The notes under the pieces: generated by a model
What the model was told of the DNA's origin: nothing
The model's input: only the letters and a program-made list of their open reading frames with translations
Database searches by the model: none
Source: an uncultured Helcococcus sp.
Lineage (GTDB): Bacteria; Bacillota; Clostridia; Tissierellales; Peptoniphilaceae
Length of the DNA: 62,501 bases
Direction: 5' to 3'
NCBI GenBank assembly: GCA_937926545.1
Contig: CALAZW010000086.1
Location: 1 to 62,501, forward strand
Made by a program: the position numbers and the translations under genes
Shown here: positions 8,590-18,475 of the stretch, in pieces
Numbering within the stretch: the stretch's first letter is position 1
How the letters are laid out: the number at the start of each line of letters is the position of its first letter

Positions 8590-9762
8590 ATGGTAAAGCC
8601 AATTGGAGTCAAGGTATTAAATCAATATATCAAAAGGGAGTTAAACACTAACCCTATTTTAAAAGATTTATATGTTATAGGTGAATTAACTAACTTAAAG
8701 AAATCCACCTATAATTATTGTGATTTAAAAGAAGAAGATGAATTGATTAGTCTTGTTGACTTTGATAACTTGTTGGACGAGTTTGAGACTGGTGATAAAG
8801 TTGTCATTAGAGGATATATTAACACCTTCACCAGGGCGAGTAAGTATCAAATTATCGCCAGACAAGTGGAAGAGGCAGGCCAGGGACAAGAACACTTAAA
8901 CTTATTAAAATTAAAAAAAAGATTGGCTGAGGAAGGCTACTTTGATCTTGAAAGAAAACTTCCTCTGCCAAAATATCCTTTAAATATAGGCCTTATTACA
9001 TCAGACAAGGGGGCTGCTATTTTTGACTTCCTCCATGTGCTAGAAGAATATGATTTGGCCAAGATAAGCTTATATGCAACCAGAGTACAGGGGAAAAATG
9101 CCCTAGAAGATATAGTAGCTGGTTTGGATTACTTTAATAGGGGAGACTACGACTTAATAGTTATTACTAGAGGGGGAGGATCTAAGGAAGATTTGGCTGT
9201 ATTCAATGAAGAAGACTTGGTCAAGAAAATCTTTAGTTCTAAGATTGCTGTAATGACTGCCATAGGCCATGAAATTGATTTGTCTTTGGCGGATATGGTA
9301 GCAGATAAGTCAGTATCCACACCTACTAAGGCGGCAGAATTAATAGTTAAAGACTACCAGGATGCCCTAGCTAATTTGGAATATTTAAGAGATAGAAACT
9401 CTATTTACATGGAAAATAAACTTGATTCATATTTAATAGATCTGGAGCGCTATAAGGCTAAACTAGAATTAAACAGTCCTCAAAGAAGGCTTGAATCATC
9501 TTTGGATAAGATAGATAACCTAAGTAAGGACATGGAATTGTCCATTAATAGGAAGATTTATAGTTATTATCAAGACATAGTTTCTTATAATAGAAAAATT
9601 GAAAATATAATCAATGCTAAAAAAGACAAGAATTCTTTTTACATAGTCGACAAAGACAATATTATAGATAAGAATAACCTGAAAATTGGTAATAAGTATC
9701 AAATGGTATCAGAAGGGACAAGCTATTTAATTGAGGTATTGGAGAAGATAGATGAGAGATAA
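8590..9762 (+). CDS. xseA: Exodeoxyribonuclease VII large subunit
   Basis: Catalytic subunit of the bidirectional single-strand DNA exonuclease. 390 aa, slightly short. It has an N-terminal OB fold (LYVIGELTNLKKST), then the catalytic domain with ARQVEEAGQGQ, GLITSDKGAAIFDFL, VITRGGGSKEDL and AIGHEIDLSLADMVAD, then a coiled-coil helical tail that binds XseB. It overlaps xseB by 11 nt, consistent with coupled translation of the complex. Confidence 0.96.
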   Translation: MVKPIGVKVLNQYIKRELNTNPILKDLYVIGELTNLKKSTYNYCDLKEEDELISLVDFDNLLDEFETGDKVVIRGYINTFTRASKYQIIARQVEEAGQGQEHLNLLKLKKRLAEEGYFDLERKLPLPKYPLNIGLITSDKGAAIFDFLHVLEEYDLAKISLYATRVQGKNALEDIVAGLDYFNRGDYDLIVITRGGGSKEDLAVFNEEDLVKKIFSSKIAVMTAIGHEIDLSLADMVADKSVSTPTKAAELIVKDYQDALANLEYLRDRNSIYMENKLDSYLIDLERYKAKLELNSPQRRLESSLDKIDNLSKDMELSINRKIYSYYQDIVSYNRKIENIINAKKDKNSFYIVDKDNIIDKNNLKIGNKYQMVSEGTSYLIEVLEKIDER

Positions 9763-9940
9763 AAATTTTGAATACTATTATGAAAAATATATAGACATAT
9801 CCCAACAGTTGGAAGACGATGATTTATCTTTAAGTAAATCTCTGGAACTGTATAAGGAAAGCCAAAATATTTATGAAAAACTTATAAATATTATTAACCA
9901 AGCTAAATTGGAAATAAGCGAAGTGAATAAGGAAGTGTAA
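9752..9940 (+). CDS. xseB: Exodeoxyribonuclease VII small subunit
   Basis: 62 aa helical subunit of exonuclease VII. The family signature LEDDDLSLSKSLELYKES is clear. The start overlaps the end of xseA, and ispA begins directly after its stop. Confidence 0.93.
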   Translation: MRDKNFEYYYEKYIDISQQLEDDDLSLSKSLELYKESQNIYEKLINIINQAKLEISEVNKEV

Positions 9941-10777
9941 ATGTTTAAAGAGTATAATGAATTATTAAAAGAGTTTGATGCAGGTTTTACCGGGTATTAT
10001 AATAGTGGAAAATTTAACGAAATTTTAAACTATTCTATAGAAAATGGCAAGAGGATTAGACCCTTAGTCCTAGTAAAAACTTATGAAATGATAGCTGGAA
10101 AAGAATATAATCAAACTGTTCTTAACTATGCTTATGCCCTAGAGATGATACATAATTATTCTCTAGTACATGATGATTTACCATCCATGGACGATGATGA
10201 TTATAGAAGGGGACTATTAACAACCCATAAGAAATATGGGGAGGCTATGGCTATTTTAGCAGGTGACAGCTTATTAAACACTGCTTTTGATATAATGTAT
10301 GACGAGATAACTAAATCAGGCGACTATGAGCAAATGAAACAAAGAGCAAGCGCGGCTAAATCCATTTCCAACCAAGCAGGCTTAAATGGAATGATAGGTG
10401 GACAAGTTTTGGATGTGACCAATGCACCAAAAACCTTGGAGCAAGTAGAAGAGATGTATCTTAAGAAGACTTGTGGACTTATCATAGGGGCAACCGTATC
10501 AGCAGCATATTTAGCTGGTGGAGAAAAGAAAGACGTAGAAAATATGTATGAGTTTGGAAAAAACTTAGGACTTGCCTTTCAACTTCAAGACGATTTACTT
10601 GACTATGAAGAAGACAAGAAGATTAATAAGTTAACCTATATTACTCTGTCAAGCTTGGAAGCTACGAAAGATGCTATTAATGACTATAGTGATAAGGCTT
10701 TATCCATATTAGAACAGTACGAAGAAAACAATTTTTTAAAAACCTTAGTCTTAAGATTAATAAACAGAGAAAAATAG
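9941..10777 (+). CDS. ispA: Polyprenyl (farnesyl/geranyl) diphosphate synthase
   Basis: Condenses IPP with allylic diphosphates to C15-C20 prenyl diphosphates for quinone and cell-wall lipid synthesis. 278 aa. The first Asp-rich motif is DDLPSMDDDD near residue 80 and the second is DDLLD near residue 215. The stretch after the second motif is shorter than in most homologues (DDLLDYEEDKKINKLTY), with several residues of the usual Gly-rich loop missing. dxs, often next, is absent; MEP-pathway genes ispH and ispG occur elsewhere in this window. Confidence 0.9.
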   Translation: MFKEYNELLKEFDAGFTGYYNSGKFNEILNYSIENGKRIRPLVLVKTYEMIAGKEYNQTVLNYAYALEMIHNYSLVHDDLPSMDDDDYRRGLLTTHKKYGEAMAILAGDSLLNTAFDIMYDEITKSGDYEQMKQRASAAKSISNQAGLNGMIGGQVLDVTNAPKTLEQVEEMYLKKTCGLIIGATVSAAYLAGGEKKDVENMYEFGKNLGLAFQLQDDLLDYEEDKKINKLTYITLSSLEATKDAINDYSDKALSILEQYEENNFLKTLVLRLINREK

Positions 10778-10786
10778 GAGGAAACT

Positions 10787-11239
10787 ATGAAAAAATACGA
10801 TAGACAAAGACTGATTTTAGATTTAATAGAAACTTATGATATAGAAACACAAGAAGAATTATCATCCCTACTAAGAGAAAAGGGAGTAATAGCTACCCAA
10901 GCTACCATTTCAAGAGACATTAAAGAATTAAGAGTATCAAAAATCCAAACTCCTGAAGGGGTATATAAGTATACAGTATTAGATACAGTTCATGATTCAT
11001 TGAATGAAAGATTAAATAAAATATTTAGATCATCTGTTTTATCAGTTAAGAAAAATAGAGATATGATTATTTTAAAAACCATCTCTTATACAGCAACAGT
11101 TTGTGGTTTAACCATAACAAATGCTAAGATTGATGGAATCGCTGGTATTATAACAGGCCATGATACTATTTTTATAGAAGTAGAAGAAGGCTATGACTTG
11201 GATGAAATAATGTCAAAAATAAAGGAAATTACAATCTAA
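10787..11239 (+). CDS. argR: Arginine repressor ArgR/AhrC
   Basis: Arginine-responsive regulator of arginine metabolism. 150 aa. N-terminal winged helix with ATQATISRDIKELRVSK, and C-terminal hexamerisation/arginine domain with GIAGIITGHDTIFIE. A good RBS (AGGAGGAAA) precedes it. It lies between ispA and recN, as in many Firmicutes, with no arginine biosynthesis gene nearby. Confidence 0.95.
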   Translation: MKKYDRQRLILDLIETYDIETQEELSSLLREKGVIATQATISRDIKELRVSKIQTPEGVYKYTVLDTVHDSLNERLNKIFRSSVLSVKKNRDMIILKTISYTATVCGLTITNAKIDGIAGIITGHDTIFIEVEEGYDLDEIMSKIKEITI

Positions 11240-12916
11240 ATGCTAACAAATATTTATATTAAAAACTTTGCCTTAATAGAAGAGATTAATATAGATTTTA
11301 AAGAGGGATTTAATGTCTTATCAGGTGAAACAGGATCTGGTAAGAGTATAATAATAAACGCTATTAGCCTATTAAAAGGCGAGAGAGTAAATAAGGATTT
11401 CATGGGTAAATTTGGTGATTTTTCTATAGTAGAAGGTTCTTTTTATATAGAAGAATCCCAGATTTTTCTATTTGAGGACAAAGGTATAGATATAGAGGAT
11501 AACCTTCTAATTATTACCAGAAGATTTACCAAGACCAGCTCTACTGTGAGAATAAACAATAGGATAGTTACCCTATCCCTCCTACAGAGTATCTCAGATA
11601 GCCTAATAGACATTCACGGTCAACACTCACAATTAATAGCCTTAAACAAATCAAACTATCTGGATATTCTAGATAGTTTTAATAAAATACAAACAAATCA
11701 ATTGAAGTCCCAAATAAAATCTAATATTAAAGAAATCGAAGGCTTAAAAAAATTATCGGAAGAATTAAATATCACTGATGAAGAGTTAATTAGAGAAAAA
11801 GATCTCTTGGTTTATCAAATGGATGAAATAGAAGACTTTAACTTTGATGATTACAGGGAAGATGAACTTAACCAAGAGTATAAGAAGCTATCTAATACGG
11901 CTACCATTCAGGCCAATATTATGAATATTCAAAATATTATTAGGGGAGGCTCCTATAGCAAAAAATCATTGAAGGAAGACATCTCAAATATAGAAAGTCT
12001 TATAGCTGAGGTGGTGGAGTTTGATGAAGACTTGAAGGTTTTTGAAGAAGAGATTATCAACCTAAAGGATCTTTTAGATGATTTTCACAGGTCCATTGAG
12101 TCCTACTATTATTCAATTTCGGTAAATGAGTCCAGGATAAGGGCCATAGAGGAAGTCTTTTCAAGTTTCCAAAACCTTAAAAGGAAATATGGTAGAGATG
12201 AGGAGGAAATCCTTTCTTTTTATGATAAAATAAAGATGAGATACCAGCTATTGGATAATATCGAAGAGAAGAGAAGGGAAATAAATAAGAGGCTTAAGGT
12301 CTTAAATGAAGAAAACTTATCAAGGGCAGAAAAATTGACTGAGATAAGAAAAAATATTGCCAAGGACTTTGAAAAACAGATTATAGTTGAATTATCAGAA
12401 ATGAATATAAAAAACATAGAATTTTATATAGCTTTTCAAGACCTGGACAGGGTTACAGAAAATGGGAAAGACCAAATAGACTTTATGATTTCTACCAATA
12501 AGGGTCAGGATGTAAAAAGTCTTAGTCAGGTTGCCTCAGGTGGAGAAATTTCTCGTTTTATGTTAGCATTAAAGGCAATACTAGCTGACTATGACAATGT
12601 ACAAACAATCATCTTCGATGAGATAGACACTGGTATAAGTGGCAGGACAGCGCAAATAGTTGGGGAGAAACTTTTAAAAATTTCTAAAAAAAGACAGGTG
12701 GTTGTAATAACCCATCTTCCTCAGATAGCAGCCCTTGCCAATAGCCACTATTTAATTGAAAAAAATACTATAGACAATAAAACGTTAACCAGCATGAAGG
12801 CCATTGATCAAGAGGAGAGAGTTCATGAAATTGCAAGACTTATCAGTGGAGTGGATATAACTGAACTAAGTATATCCAGTGCCAGAGAGATGCTTGATTT
12901 AACGAGAAAGTTATGA
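11240..12916 (+). CDS. recN: DNA repair protein RecN
   Basis: SMC-like ATPase acting early at double-strand breaks. 558 aa. Walker A GETGSGKS at the N-terminus, the DIHGQHSQ motif near residue 130, a long central coiled coil, then the signature SGGEISRFMLALK and Walker B TIIFDEIDTG, followed by VVITHLPQIAA. It starts on the base after the argR stop, so it is translated from the operon; no LexA box lies in front of it. Confidence 0.97.
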   Translation: MLTNIYIKNFALIEEINIDFKEGFNVLSGETGSGKSIIINAISLLKGERVNKDFMGKFGDFSIVEGSFYIEESQIFLFEDKGIDIEDNLLIITRRFTKTSSTVRINNRIVTLSLLQSISDSLIDIHGQHSQLIALNKSNYLDILDSFNKIQTNQLKSQIKSNIKEIEGLKKLSEELNITDEELIREKDLLVYQMDEIEDFNFDDYREDELNQEYKKLSNTATIQANIMNIQNIIRGGSYSKKSLKEDISNIESLIAEVVEFDEDLKVFEEEIINLKDLLDDFHRSIESYYYSISVNESRIRAIEEVFSSFQNLKRKYGRDEEEILSFYDKIKMRYQLLDNIEEKRREINKRLKVLNEENLSRAEKLTEIRKNIAKDFEKQIIVELSEMNIKNIEFYIAFQDLDRVTENGKDQIDFMISTNKGQDVKSLSQVASGGEISRFMLALKAILADYDNVQTIIFDEIDTGISGRTAQIVGEKLLKISKKRQVVVITHLPQIAALANSHYLIEKNTIDNKTLTSMKAIDQEERVHEIARLISGVDITELSISSAREMLDLTRKL

Positions 12917-12923
12917 GGTTATT

Positions 12924-13466
12924 ATGGACAAGTCATACTATGAAGAAAAGACCATAAAAAGTGATACTATTTACGATGGAAGAATACTAAAGTTAAGGGT
13001 GGATAATGTTGAATTACCCAATAAGATGTATTCTAAAAGAGAAATAGTTGAACACCCAAGAGGAGTGGCCATGGTTCCTTTGATAGGGGAAGACATTATA
13101 TTGGTAAAACAATATAGAAAGGCCATAGAAGATTTTATTTATGAAATACCTGCAGGCTTAGTGGAAATAAATGAAAACATACAAGAAACGGCTATAAGAG
13201 AACTACAAGAAGAGATAGGCTATAAGCCTAATAAGATAGAATTATTATCTGAGGCCTATGCATCACCAGGTTTTACAGATGAAAAAATATCTATCTTTCT
13301 AGCCACAGATTTAGAAGAGTCTAAACTGGATTTGGACGATACAGAATTTTTAGAAGTAGAGAGAATGCCCTTGAAAAAGGCCTATGATATGATAGAAAAT
13401 TTTGAAATCTATGATGCTAAAACAATTATAGGAATTTTATTTGCCATGAGGAGATTAGGTAAGTAG
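12924..13466 (+). CDS. Nudix hydrolase, ADP-ribose pyrophosphatase type
   Basis: 180 aa. The Nudix box is complete: G, five residues, E, seven residues, RELQEEIGY (residues about 83-105), in the ADP-ribose pyrophosphatase context (KQYRKAIEDFIYEIPAG before it, SEAYASPGFTDEKI after it). It most likely hydrolyses ADP-ribose and related sugar nucleotides. Substrate preference is inferred from family resemblance to B. subtilis NudF. Confidence 0.92.
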   Translation: MDKSYYEEKTIKSDTIYDGRILKLRVDNVELPNKMYSKREIVEHPRGVAMVPLIGEDIILVKQYRKAIEDFIYEIPAGLVEINENIQETAIRELQEEIGYKPNKIELLSEAYASPGFTDEKISIFLATDLEESKLDLDDTEFLEVERMPLKKAYDMIENFEIYDAKTIIGILFAMRRLGK

Positions 13467-14078
13467 ATGGAAAGGATAATGAATTTCTTCCCCCTAGCCC
13501 TAGCTCTTCTTTACACCATAATATCCCATGAACTAGCCCATGGATATATGGCCTTATGGAACGGGGATGAGACGGCTAAGAATTATGGAAGACTTACTTT
13601 GAATCCTTTAGCCCATTTGGACCCTAAAGGATTAATTTTTTTAATTTTATTTAAATTTGGCTGGGCAAAACCTGTGCCAATAGATGATAGAAACTTTAAG
13701 CACAGGAGACTGGGCTTATTTTTAGTGTCAATAGCAGGGGTAACAGTTAACTTTTTATCTACCTTTGTGGCTATTGGTCTAATATTTTGGATTAACCCGC
13801 AAAACGATTTTGTTTTTGAGCTTTTAAGGTATATAGCCCTATATGGAGTGTTTTTTGGAGTATTTAACCTAATACCCATTCCTCCCTTGGATGGATCCAA
13901 AATGTTGGCTTCTTTTTTACCGATAAAGTTTGAATATTTTATTTACAAATATGAAAGATATTTTAATATTTTATTATTAATCTTACTTTTCTCCAATCAA
14001 ATAACTAAATTTATGGATCCTTTAGTAAAGATTATTCTAAATGCTATTCTTAAATTTTATATGGGAGTATTTGGATGA
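13467..14078 (+). CDS. Site-2 protease family (M50) membrane metalloprotease
   Basis: 203 aa membrane protein. The zinc-binding HELAH sits in the first membrane segment near residue 22, and the second metal motif is NLIPIPPLDGSKM, the NxxPxxxxDG pattern of M50 proteases. There are four to six hydrophobic segments and no PDZ domain, so it is the short type whose substrates are unknown. An in-frame ATG at 13479 is an alternative start. The stop overlaps scpA by 4 nt. Confidence 0.9.
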   Translation: MERIMNFFPLALALLYTIISHELAHGYMALWNGDETAKNYGRLTLNPLAHLDPKGLIFLILFKFGWAKPVPIDDRNFKHRRLGLFLVSIAGVTVNFLSTFVAIGLIFWINPQNDFVFELLRYIALYGVFFGVFNLIPIPPLDGSKMLASFLPIKFEYFIYKYERYFNILLLILLFSNQITKFMDPLVKIILNAILKFYMGVFG

Positions 14079-14803
14079 TAGAGATAAAGACAAAAGAATT
14101 TTATGGACCCTTTGATCTACTCTTAAATCTGATAGGCAAGTCTAAAATAGATATTTACGATATTGAAATAAGCGAGATAACCTCTTCCTACATAGATAGT
14201 CTGGCCCAGTTAAATATAGGATCTGATGATTTAAGTGACTTTATAACCATGGCCACCAGACTTTTGACTATTAAAACTAAAACTCTTATCAAGGATAGCT
14301 TGGAAGAAGAGGATGAAGAGGAAGAATTGACCAGGGAAGAGTTAATAACAAGACTTTTAGAATATAAAAAGTTTAAAGAAGTATCCAAGAAACTTAGGGA
14401 CTATGAAAAGGATGGACTATTAATCTACAATAAACTTCAAGAGGACTTAAATGAGTTTACAAGCGATAAGGACCAGGATTTAATAGTAGGAGACCTGTCT
14501 CTTCTTACCAAGCTCTTAACGGGCCTAATAGATAGGCAGGAGTCCTTTGATGAGGATAAAATAGTAGACAAAATTCTAAATATAGAAGAGTTTTCTCTGG
14601 AGAAGTATACCAGTCGAATAAGTAGACAAATAAGAGAGGAAAAAAAGATTAATATGACCAGGAGGATAGGCCAGGCCAAATCCAAGTCTGAGGCCATAAT
14701 AATTTTTCTATCCATCTTGGAATTGACGAAAAAAGAATTAATAAGAATATATGAAGAAAAAGAAGAAATAATTATAAAGCTAAATGAGGCAGTAGATGGA
14801 TGA
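14075..14803 (+). CDS. scpA: Segregation and condensation protein A
   Basis: Kleisin subunit of the SMC-ScpA-ScpB chromosome condensin. 242 aa. The N-terminal motif FYGPFDLLLNLIGKSKIDIY is diagnostic and the acidic middle EEEDEEEELTREELI is normal. The gene overlaps both neighbours (4 nt with the M50 gene, 8 nt with scpB), so subunit levels are likely coupled. smc itself is not in the window. Confidence 0.95.
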   Translation: MIEIKTKEFYGPFDLLLNLIGKSKIDIYDIEISEITSSYIDSLAQLNIGSDDLSDFITMATRLLTIKTKTLIKDSLEEEDEEEELTREELITRLLEYKKFKEVSKKLRDYEKDGLLIYNKLQEDLNEFTSDKDQDLIVGDLSLLTKLLTGLIDRQESFDEDKIVDKILNIEEFSLEKYTSRISRQIREEKKINMTRRIGQAKSKSEAIIIFLSILELTKKELIRIYEEKEEIIIKLNEAVDG

Positions 14804-15350
14804 TAGAGAATATAAATCTATAATAGAAGCCATCCTTTATGTGTGGGCTGAGCCCATTCACCTGGGAGAGATAGCTTCGATTATAGACTTAAATAAGGTG
14901 ACTACCAAGAGACTATTAAAGGAATTACAAGATGAAATAGAGCATTATAGAAGGGGAATTGTCTTAAATGACTATGATGATTACTATCAATTTTCAACCA
15001 GGTTGGAACATGGAAAGTATTTATCAAAACTAGTTAAGGACAATAAGAAAAGAGAGCTGTCCAACTCATCTATGGAAACCCTGTCTATTATAGCCTACAA
15101 GCAGCCGGTAACTCGTATAGAGGTTGATAATATAAGAGGTGTTAAGAGTAGCTCCTCCATTGATACCCTAGTAAAAAGAGGGCTTATTACTGAAGTTGGA
15201 AGATTGGATAAGATAGGTAAACCCATCTTATATGGAACTACTTTAGAATTCTTACGTTTCTTTAATATAGAAAGCTTGGAGCAATTACCACAGATAAAGG
15301 ACATTGATAAATTGGACGAACATTTATTGGATGGTGACTATGAGGATTAA
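14796..15350 (+). CDS. scpB: Segregation and condensation protein B
   Basis: Dimeric winged-helix partner of ScpA in the SMC complex. 184 aa, two winged helices; the family motif ALSIIAYKQPVTRxEI is present as LSIIAYKQPVTRIEVD, followed by the GLI...GRLDKIGKPILYGTT stretch. It overlaps scpA by 8 nt and rluB by 11 nt. Confidence 0.95.
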   Translation: MDDREYKSIIEAILYVWAEPIHLGEIASIIDLNKVTTKRLLKELQDEIEHYRRGIVLNDYDDYYQFSTRLEHGKYLSKLVKDNKKRELSNSSMETLSIIAYKQPVTRIEVDNIRGVKSSSSIDTLVKRGLITEVGRLDKIGKPILYGTTLEFLRFFNIESLEQLPQIKDIDKLDEHLLDGDYED

Positions 15351-16035
15351 TAAGTTTATAGCCAGGTCAGGTATAGCATCAAGAAGAAAGGCTGAGCAAT
15401 TGGTCTTGGATGGCCATATAAAGATAAATGGTCAGGTGGTTTATGATTTGGCCACCAGGGTGGATCCGAAAAAAGATCAGGTTACCTACAAGGATAGACC
15501 CATAAGCCCTGTTGAGGAAAAATACTATTTAATGTTAAATAAGCCAGTTGGCTATACCTGTACCAATGAAGATGTTTATGCAGAAAAAACTATTTTTGAT
15601 TTAATAGATATAAAGACCAAATTATTCTCCATTGGACGTTTAGACAAGGATAGTAGTGGTTTAATCCTAGTTACCAATGATGGAGATATTTACAATAAGA
15701 TAATGCACCCTAGTAGTCAGGTCTGTAAAAGATACTTGGTGGATTTGGACAAGGGTTTTAATAGAAAAGATGAAGTTAAATTTAAGCAGGGTATAGATAT
15801 AGGAGACTATATAACCAATCCAGCTAAACTTGAGTATACCAAAGAAAAAGCTCAACTATATATATCCATAGCTGAGGGTAAAAACAGACAGATTAGAAGG
15901 ATGTTTCAAGCCCTAGGATATAGGGTTGATGGCTTGGAAAGACTTTCTGTTGGAGAGATTAATTTGGGTAACTTAAAAGTTGGAAGCTATAGGCGCTTAA
16001 ATGAAAAAGAGTTAGATTATTTGAGGAAATTATAA
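15340..16035 (+). CDS. rluB: RluB/RsuA family pseudouridine synthase
   Basis: Modifies 23S rRNA (probably U2605 region) in the position downstream of scpB, as in B. subtilis. 231 aa. S4 domain MRINKFIARSGIASRRKAE at the N-terminus, and the catalytic Asp in SIGRLDKDSSGLILVT. The ATG at 15340 is chosen because the protein then begins with the conserved S4 motif; upstream in-frame starts lie inside scpB with no better RBS. Confidence 0.93.
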   Translation: MRINKFIARSGIASRRKAEQLVLDGHIKINGQVVYDLATRVDPKKDQVTYKDRPISPVEEKYYLMLNKPVGYTCTNEDVYAEKTIFDLIDIKTKLFSIGRLDKDSSGLILVTNDGDIYNKIMHPSSQVCKRYLVDLDKGFNRKDEVKFKQGIDIGDYITNPAKLEYTKEKAQLYISIAEGKNRQIRRMFQALGYRVDGLERLSVGEINLGNLKVGSYRRLNEKELDYLRKL

Positions 16036-16589
16036 TGAAGAGTTTTAAAAATGCCCTGGATATATCCAGTTTTTTTATTAATCAATTAGAAGGTGATGAA
16101 ATATGTGTGGATATGACCTTGGGCAAGGGAAATGACCTGATAAAAATACTTGATAGATTGGATAAGGGCCATGTATATGGCTTTGATATTCAAGCCCTGG
16201 CCTTGGAAAAGACCAGAAAAAGGTTGGAAGGAAAAAAACAAGCCTATAGCCTAATCCAGGATGGCCATGAAAATATTCTAAACTATCTTGAAGGACCAGT
16301 TGACTTTGCCATCTATAATTTGGGCTATCTACCAAGTGGAGATAAGAAAATAATTACCCAAGGCGAATCTACTCTTGCCAGCCTGAAGGCCCTTTTATCA
16401 ATCTTAAATGACGGGGGACTGGTTGTTATGAGTTTTTACCTAGGTCACGATGGAGGCCAAGAGGAATATGACAGGACCATGGCCTATCTGGAAGAGCTGG
16501 ATCAAAAGGACTATAGTGTTTTAAATTTTAGATACATAAATCAAATTAACAAGCCCCCTCAAGTGGTTGTTATAGAAAAGGTGAAATAG
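16035..16589 (+). CDS. mnmM: YtqB family SAM-dependent methyltransferase (MnmM-type)
   Basis: 184 aa class I methyltransferase. The SAM motif I is present as VDMTLGKGNDL, and the family signature YNLGYLPSGDK follows near residue 95. The family (PF06962) was long listed as rRNA methylase; B. subtilis YtqB has been shown to act in wobble-uridine modification of tRNA (mnm5s2U methylation). That function here is by homology. Its start overlaps the rluB stop by one base (TAATG). Confidence 0.85.
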   Translation: MKSFKNALDISSFFINQLEGDEICVDMTLGKGNDLIKILDRLDKGHVYGFDIQALALEKTRKRLEGKKQAYSLIQDGHENILNYLEGPVDFAIYNLGYLPSGDKKIITQGESTLASLKALLSILNDGGLVVMSFYLGHDGGQEEYDRTMAYLEELDQKDYSVLNFRYINQINKPPQVVVIEKVK

Positions 16590-17819
16590 ATGAAAATAGG
16601 AATAATAGGAGCAGGACCAAGTGGTCTAATGGCAGCTATATCAGCTAGCCAAGGCTCAGATGTGGATATAGTAATATTTGAAAAAAATGAAAAAATAGGA
16701 AAAAAACTTTTTATAACTGGCAAGGGCAGGTGTAATATAACTAACGATAAGGATATAGGGGACTTTTTTGACCATATACCTACCAATCATAAGTTTTTGT
16801 ATAGCAGTCTGTATAGCTTTTCCAACTATAACTTGGTAAAACTATTTAACGATAGTGGTTTAAAAACCAAGGTGGAAAGGGGAGATAGGGTATTTCCTCA
16901 GTCGGACAAGTCTTCAGATGTTATTAAACACCTTAAGCAAATGATTAGTCAGGAAAAAATTGACTTAAAATTAAATAGTCAGGTGGATTCTGTAGAGAAG
17001 GTTGAAAATGGTTTTCAAGTTATTGCCAACAAGAAGAAATATGACTTTGACAAGCTAATATTAGCTACAGGAGGCATGTCCTATCCTATGACAGGTTCTA
17101 CTGGTGATGGCTATGGTTTTGCTAAAAAGCTAAGCCATAATATAGTAAGGCCTAAACCAGCCCTATGTCCCATCCTAGTAGGTGATGATTTTATAAGCAC
17201 TTTGGCAGGTATAAGTTTAATTAACATCCAGTTAAACATTAAGGCCGGGGATAGAAATATAAGTGAATTTGGAGAACTACTTTTTACCCATAGGGGGATA
17301 AGTGGACCAACTGTACTTAGGGCCTCTTCTCAAATAAATAAATACAAGAAAGAGGATATAAAATTAAGCCTGGATTTAAAGCCGGCCTTGGACTATAAAA
17401 AACTAGACAATAGACTTATAAGGGACTTGGATAAGAATCCCAATAAGACTATTACAACCATCCTAGAAGGACTTTTAATTAGGGCCTTAATACCCATTGT
17501 CCTTGAAAGAGCTGGTCTAGATCCACAAAAGAAAGCCAATCAAATAAGTAAAGAGGATAGGAGAAACCTATCTGAACAGATAAAAGACTTTAGCCTAACT
17601 TATCAAGGGCTGGAGGAAATAAAGTATGCCATAGTTACATCAGGAGGGGTTGATGTGGACCAGATAGATCCATCAACCATGGAGAGTAAACTTTGCCCCA
17701 ACCTATATTTTTGTGGAGAGTTAATAGATGTGGATGCACTCACAGGAGGCTATAACCTACAAATAGCCTTTTCAACTGGCCATCTGGCTGGTTTAAATGC
17801 AGGAGAGGTAGAACTATGA
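16590..17819 (+). CDS. HI0933-like NAD(P)/FAD-dependent oxidoreductase
   Basis: 409 aa flavoprotein. The N-terminal dinucleotide-binding motif is IGAGPSGLMAA, with GKGRCNITND near residue 46, LATGGMSYPMTGSTGDGY in the middle and FCGELIDVDALTGGYN near the end. These are the hallmarks of the HI0933/YhiN family, whose physiological substrate is not established. It overlaps cmk by 4 nt. Confidence 0.9.
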   Translation: MKIGIIGAGPSGLMAAISASQGSDVDIVIFEKNEKIGKKLFITGKGRCNITNDKDIGDFFDHIPTNHKFLYSSLYSFSNYNLVKLFNDSGLKTKVERGDRVFPQSDKSSDVIKHLKQMISQEKIDLKLNSQVDSVEKVENGFQVIANKKKYDFDKLILATGGMSYPMTGSTGDGYGFAKKLSHNIVRPKPALCPILVGDDFISTLAGISLINIQLNIKAGDRNISEFGELLFTHRGISGPTVLRASSQINKYKKEDIKLSLDLKPALDYKKLDNRLIRDLDKNPNKTITTILEGLLIRALIPIVLERAGLDPQKKANQISKEDRRNLSEQIKDFSLTYQGLEEIKYAIVTSGGVDVDQIDPSTMESKLCPNLYFCGELIDVDALTGGYNLQIAFSTGHLAGLNAGEVEL

Positions 17820-18475
17820 AAAAATATAAATCAATAGCTATAGATGGTCCATCTGGAGCAGGGAAAAGTACCATAGCCAAAATACTGGCAGAAAGAATAA
17901 ACTTTTCCTATCTGGATACAGGCGCCATGTATAGGATGTTCACTTATTATTATCTAAGTGAAAACTTGGACCTAAGCGATGAAAACTTGGTTAGAAATCA
18001 TATAGACAAGATAAATCTTAAGATTGACAAGGATGGCTTTTATTTAAATGGTAAAAAAGTGAACAAGGAAATTAGAAGTGACCAAGTGACTAAAAATGTA
18101 TCTTTGATCTCCAGTTATAAGGATATTAGAGAAAATTTAGTTGACCAACAAAGGGCCATTGCCAGTCAAGGTAATATAATTTTAGATGGTAGGGATATAG
18201 GTACTGTAGTCCTTAAGGATGCAGATGTGAAATTCTTTTTAACAGCCTCAGTTGATGAGAGGGCTAGAAGAAGATATGAACAGTTAAATGATCCATCCCT
18301 GTCCTTGGAAGCTATAAAAAAAGACATAGAAAGAAGGGATGCTTTTGACAGTCATAGGGAGATATCTCCCCTAAGACAGGCAGAAGATGCTCTTTTAATA
18401 GATAGTAGTGACTATAGCATAGAAGAAACTGTAGAGCTTATGATAGAAAAGTTAGAGGAAAATAATGTTATATAG
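17816..18475 (+). CDS. cmk: Cytidylate kinase
   Basis: Phosphorylates CMP and dCMP. 219 aa. P-loop GPSGAGKST at the N-terminus, YLDTGAMYR in the NMP-binding region, DGRDIGTVV near residue 125 and the lid segment RRDAFDSHREISPL. It is followed by plsC, ispH and rpsA, the conserved cmk-plsC-ispH-rpsA order of Clostridia. Confidence 0.97.
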   Translation: MKKYKSIAIDGPSGAGKSTIAKILAERINFSYLDTGAMYRMFTYYYLSENLDLSDENLVRNHIDKINLKIDKDGFYLNGKKVNKEIRSDQVTKNVSLISSYKDIRENLVDQQRAIASQGNIILDGRDIGTVVLKDADVKFFLTASVDERARRRYEQLNDPSLSLEAIKKDIERRDAFDSHREISPLRQAEDALLIDSSDYSIEETVELMIEKLEENNVI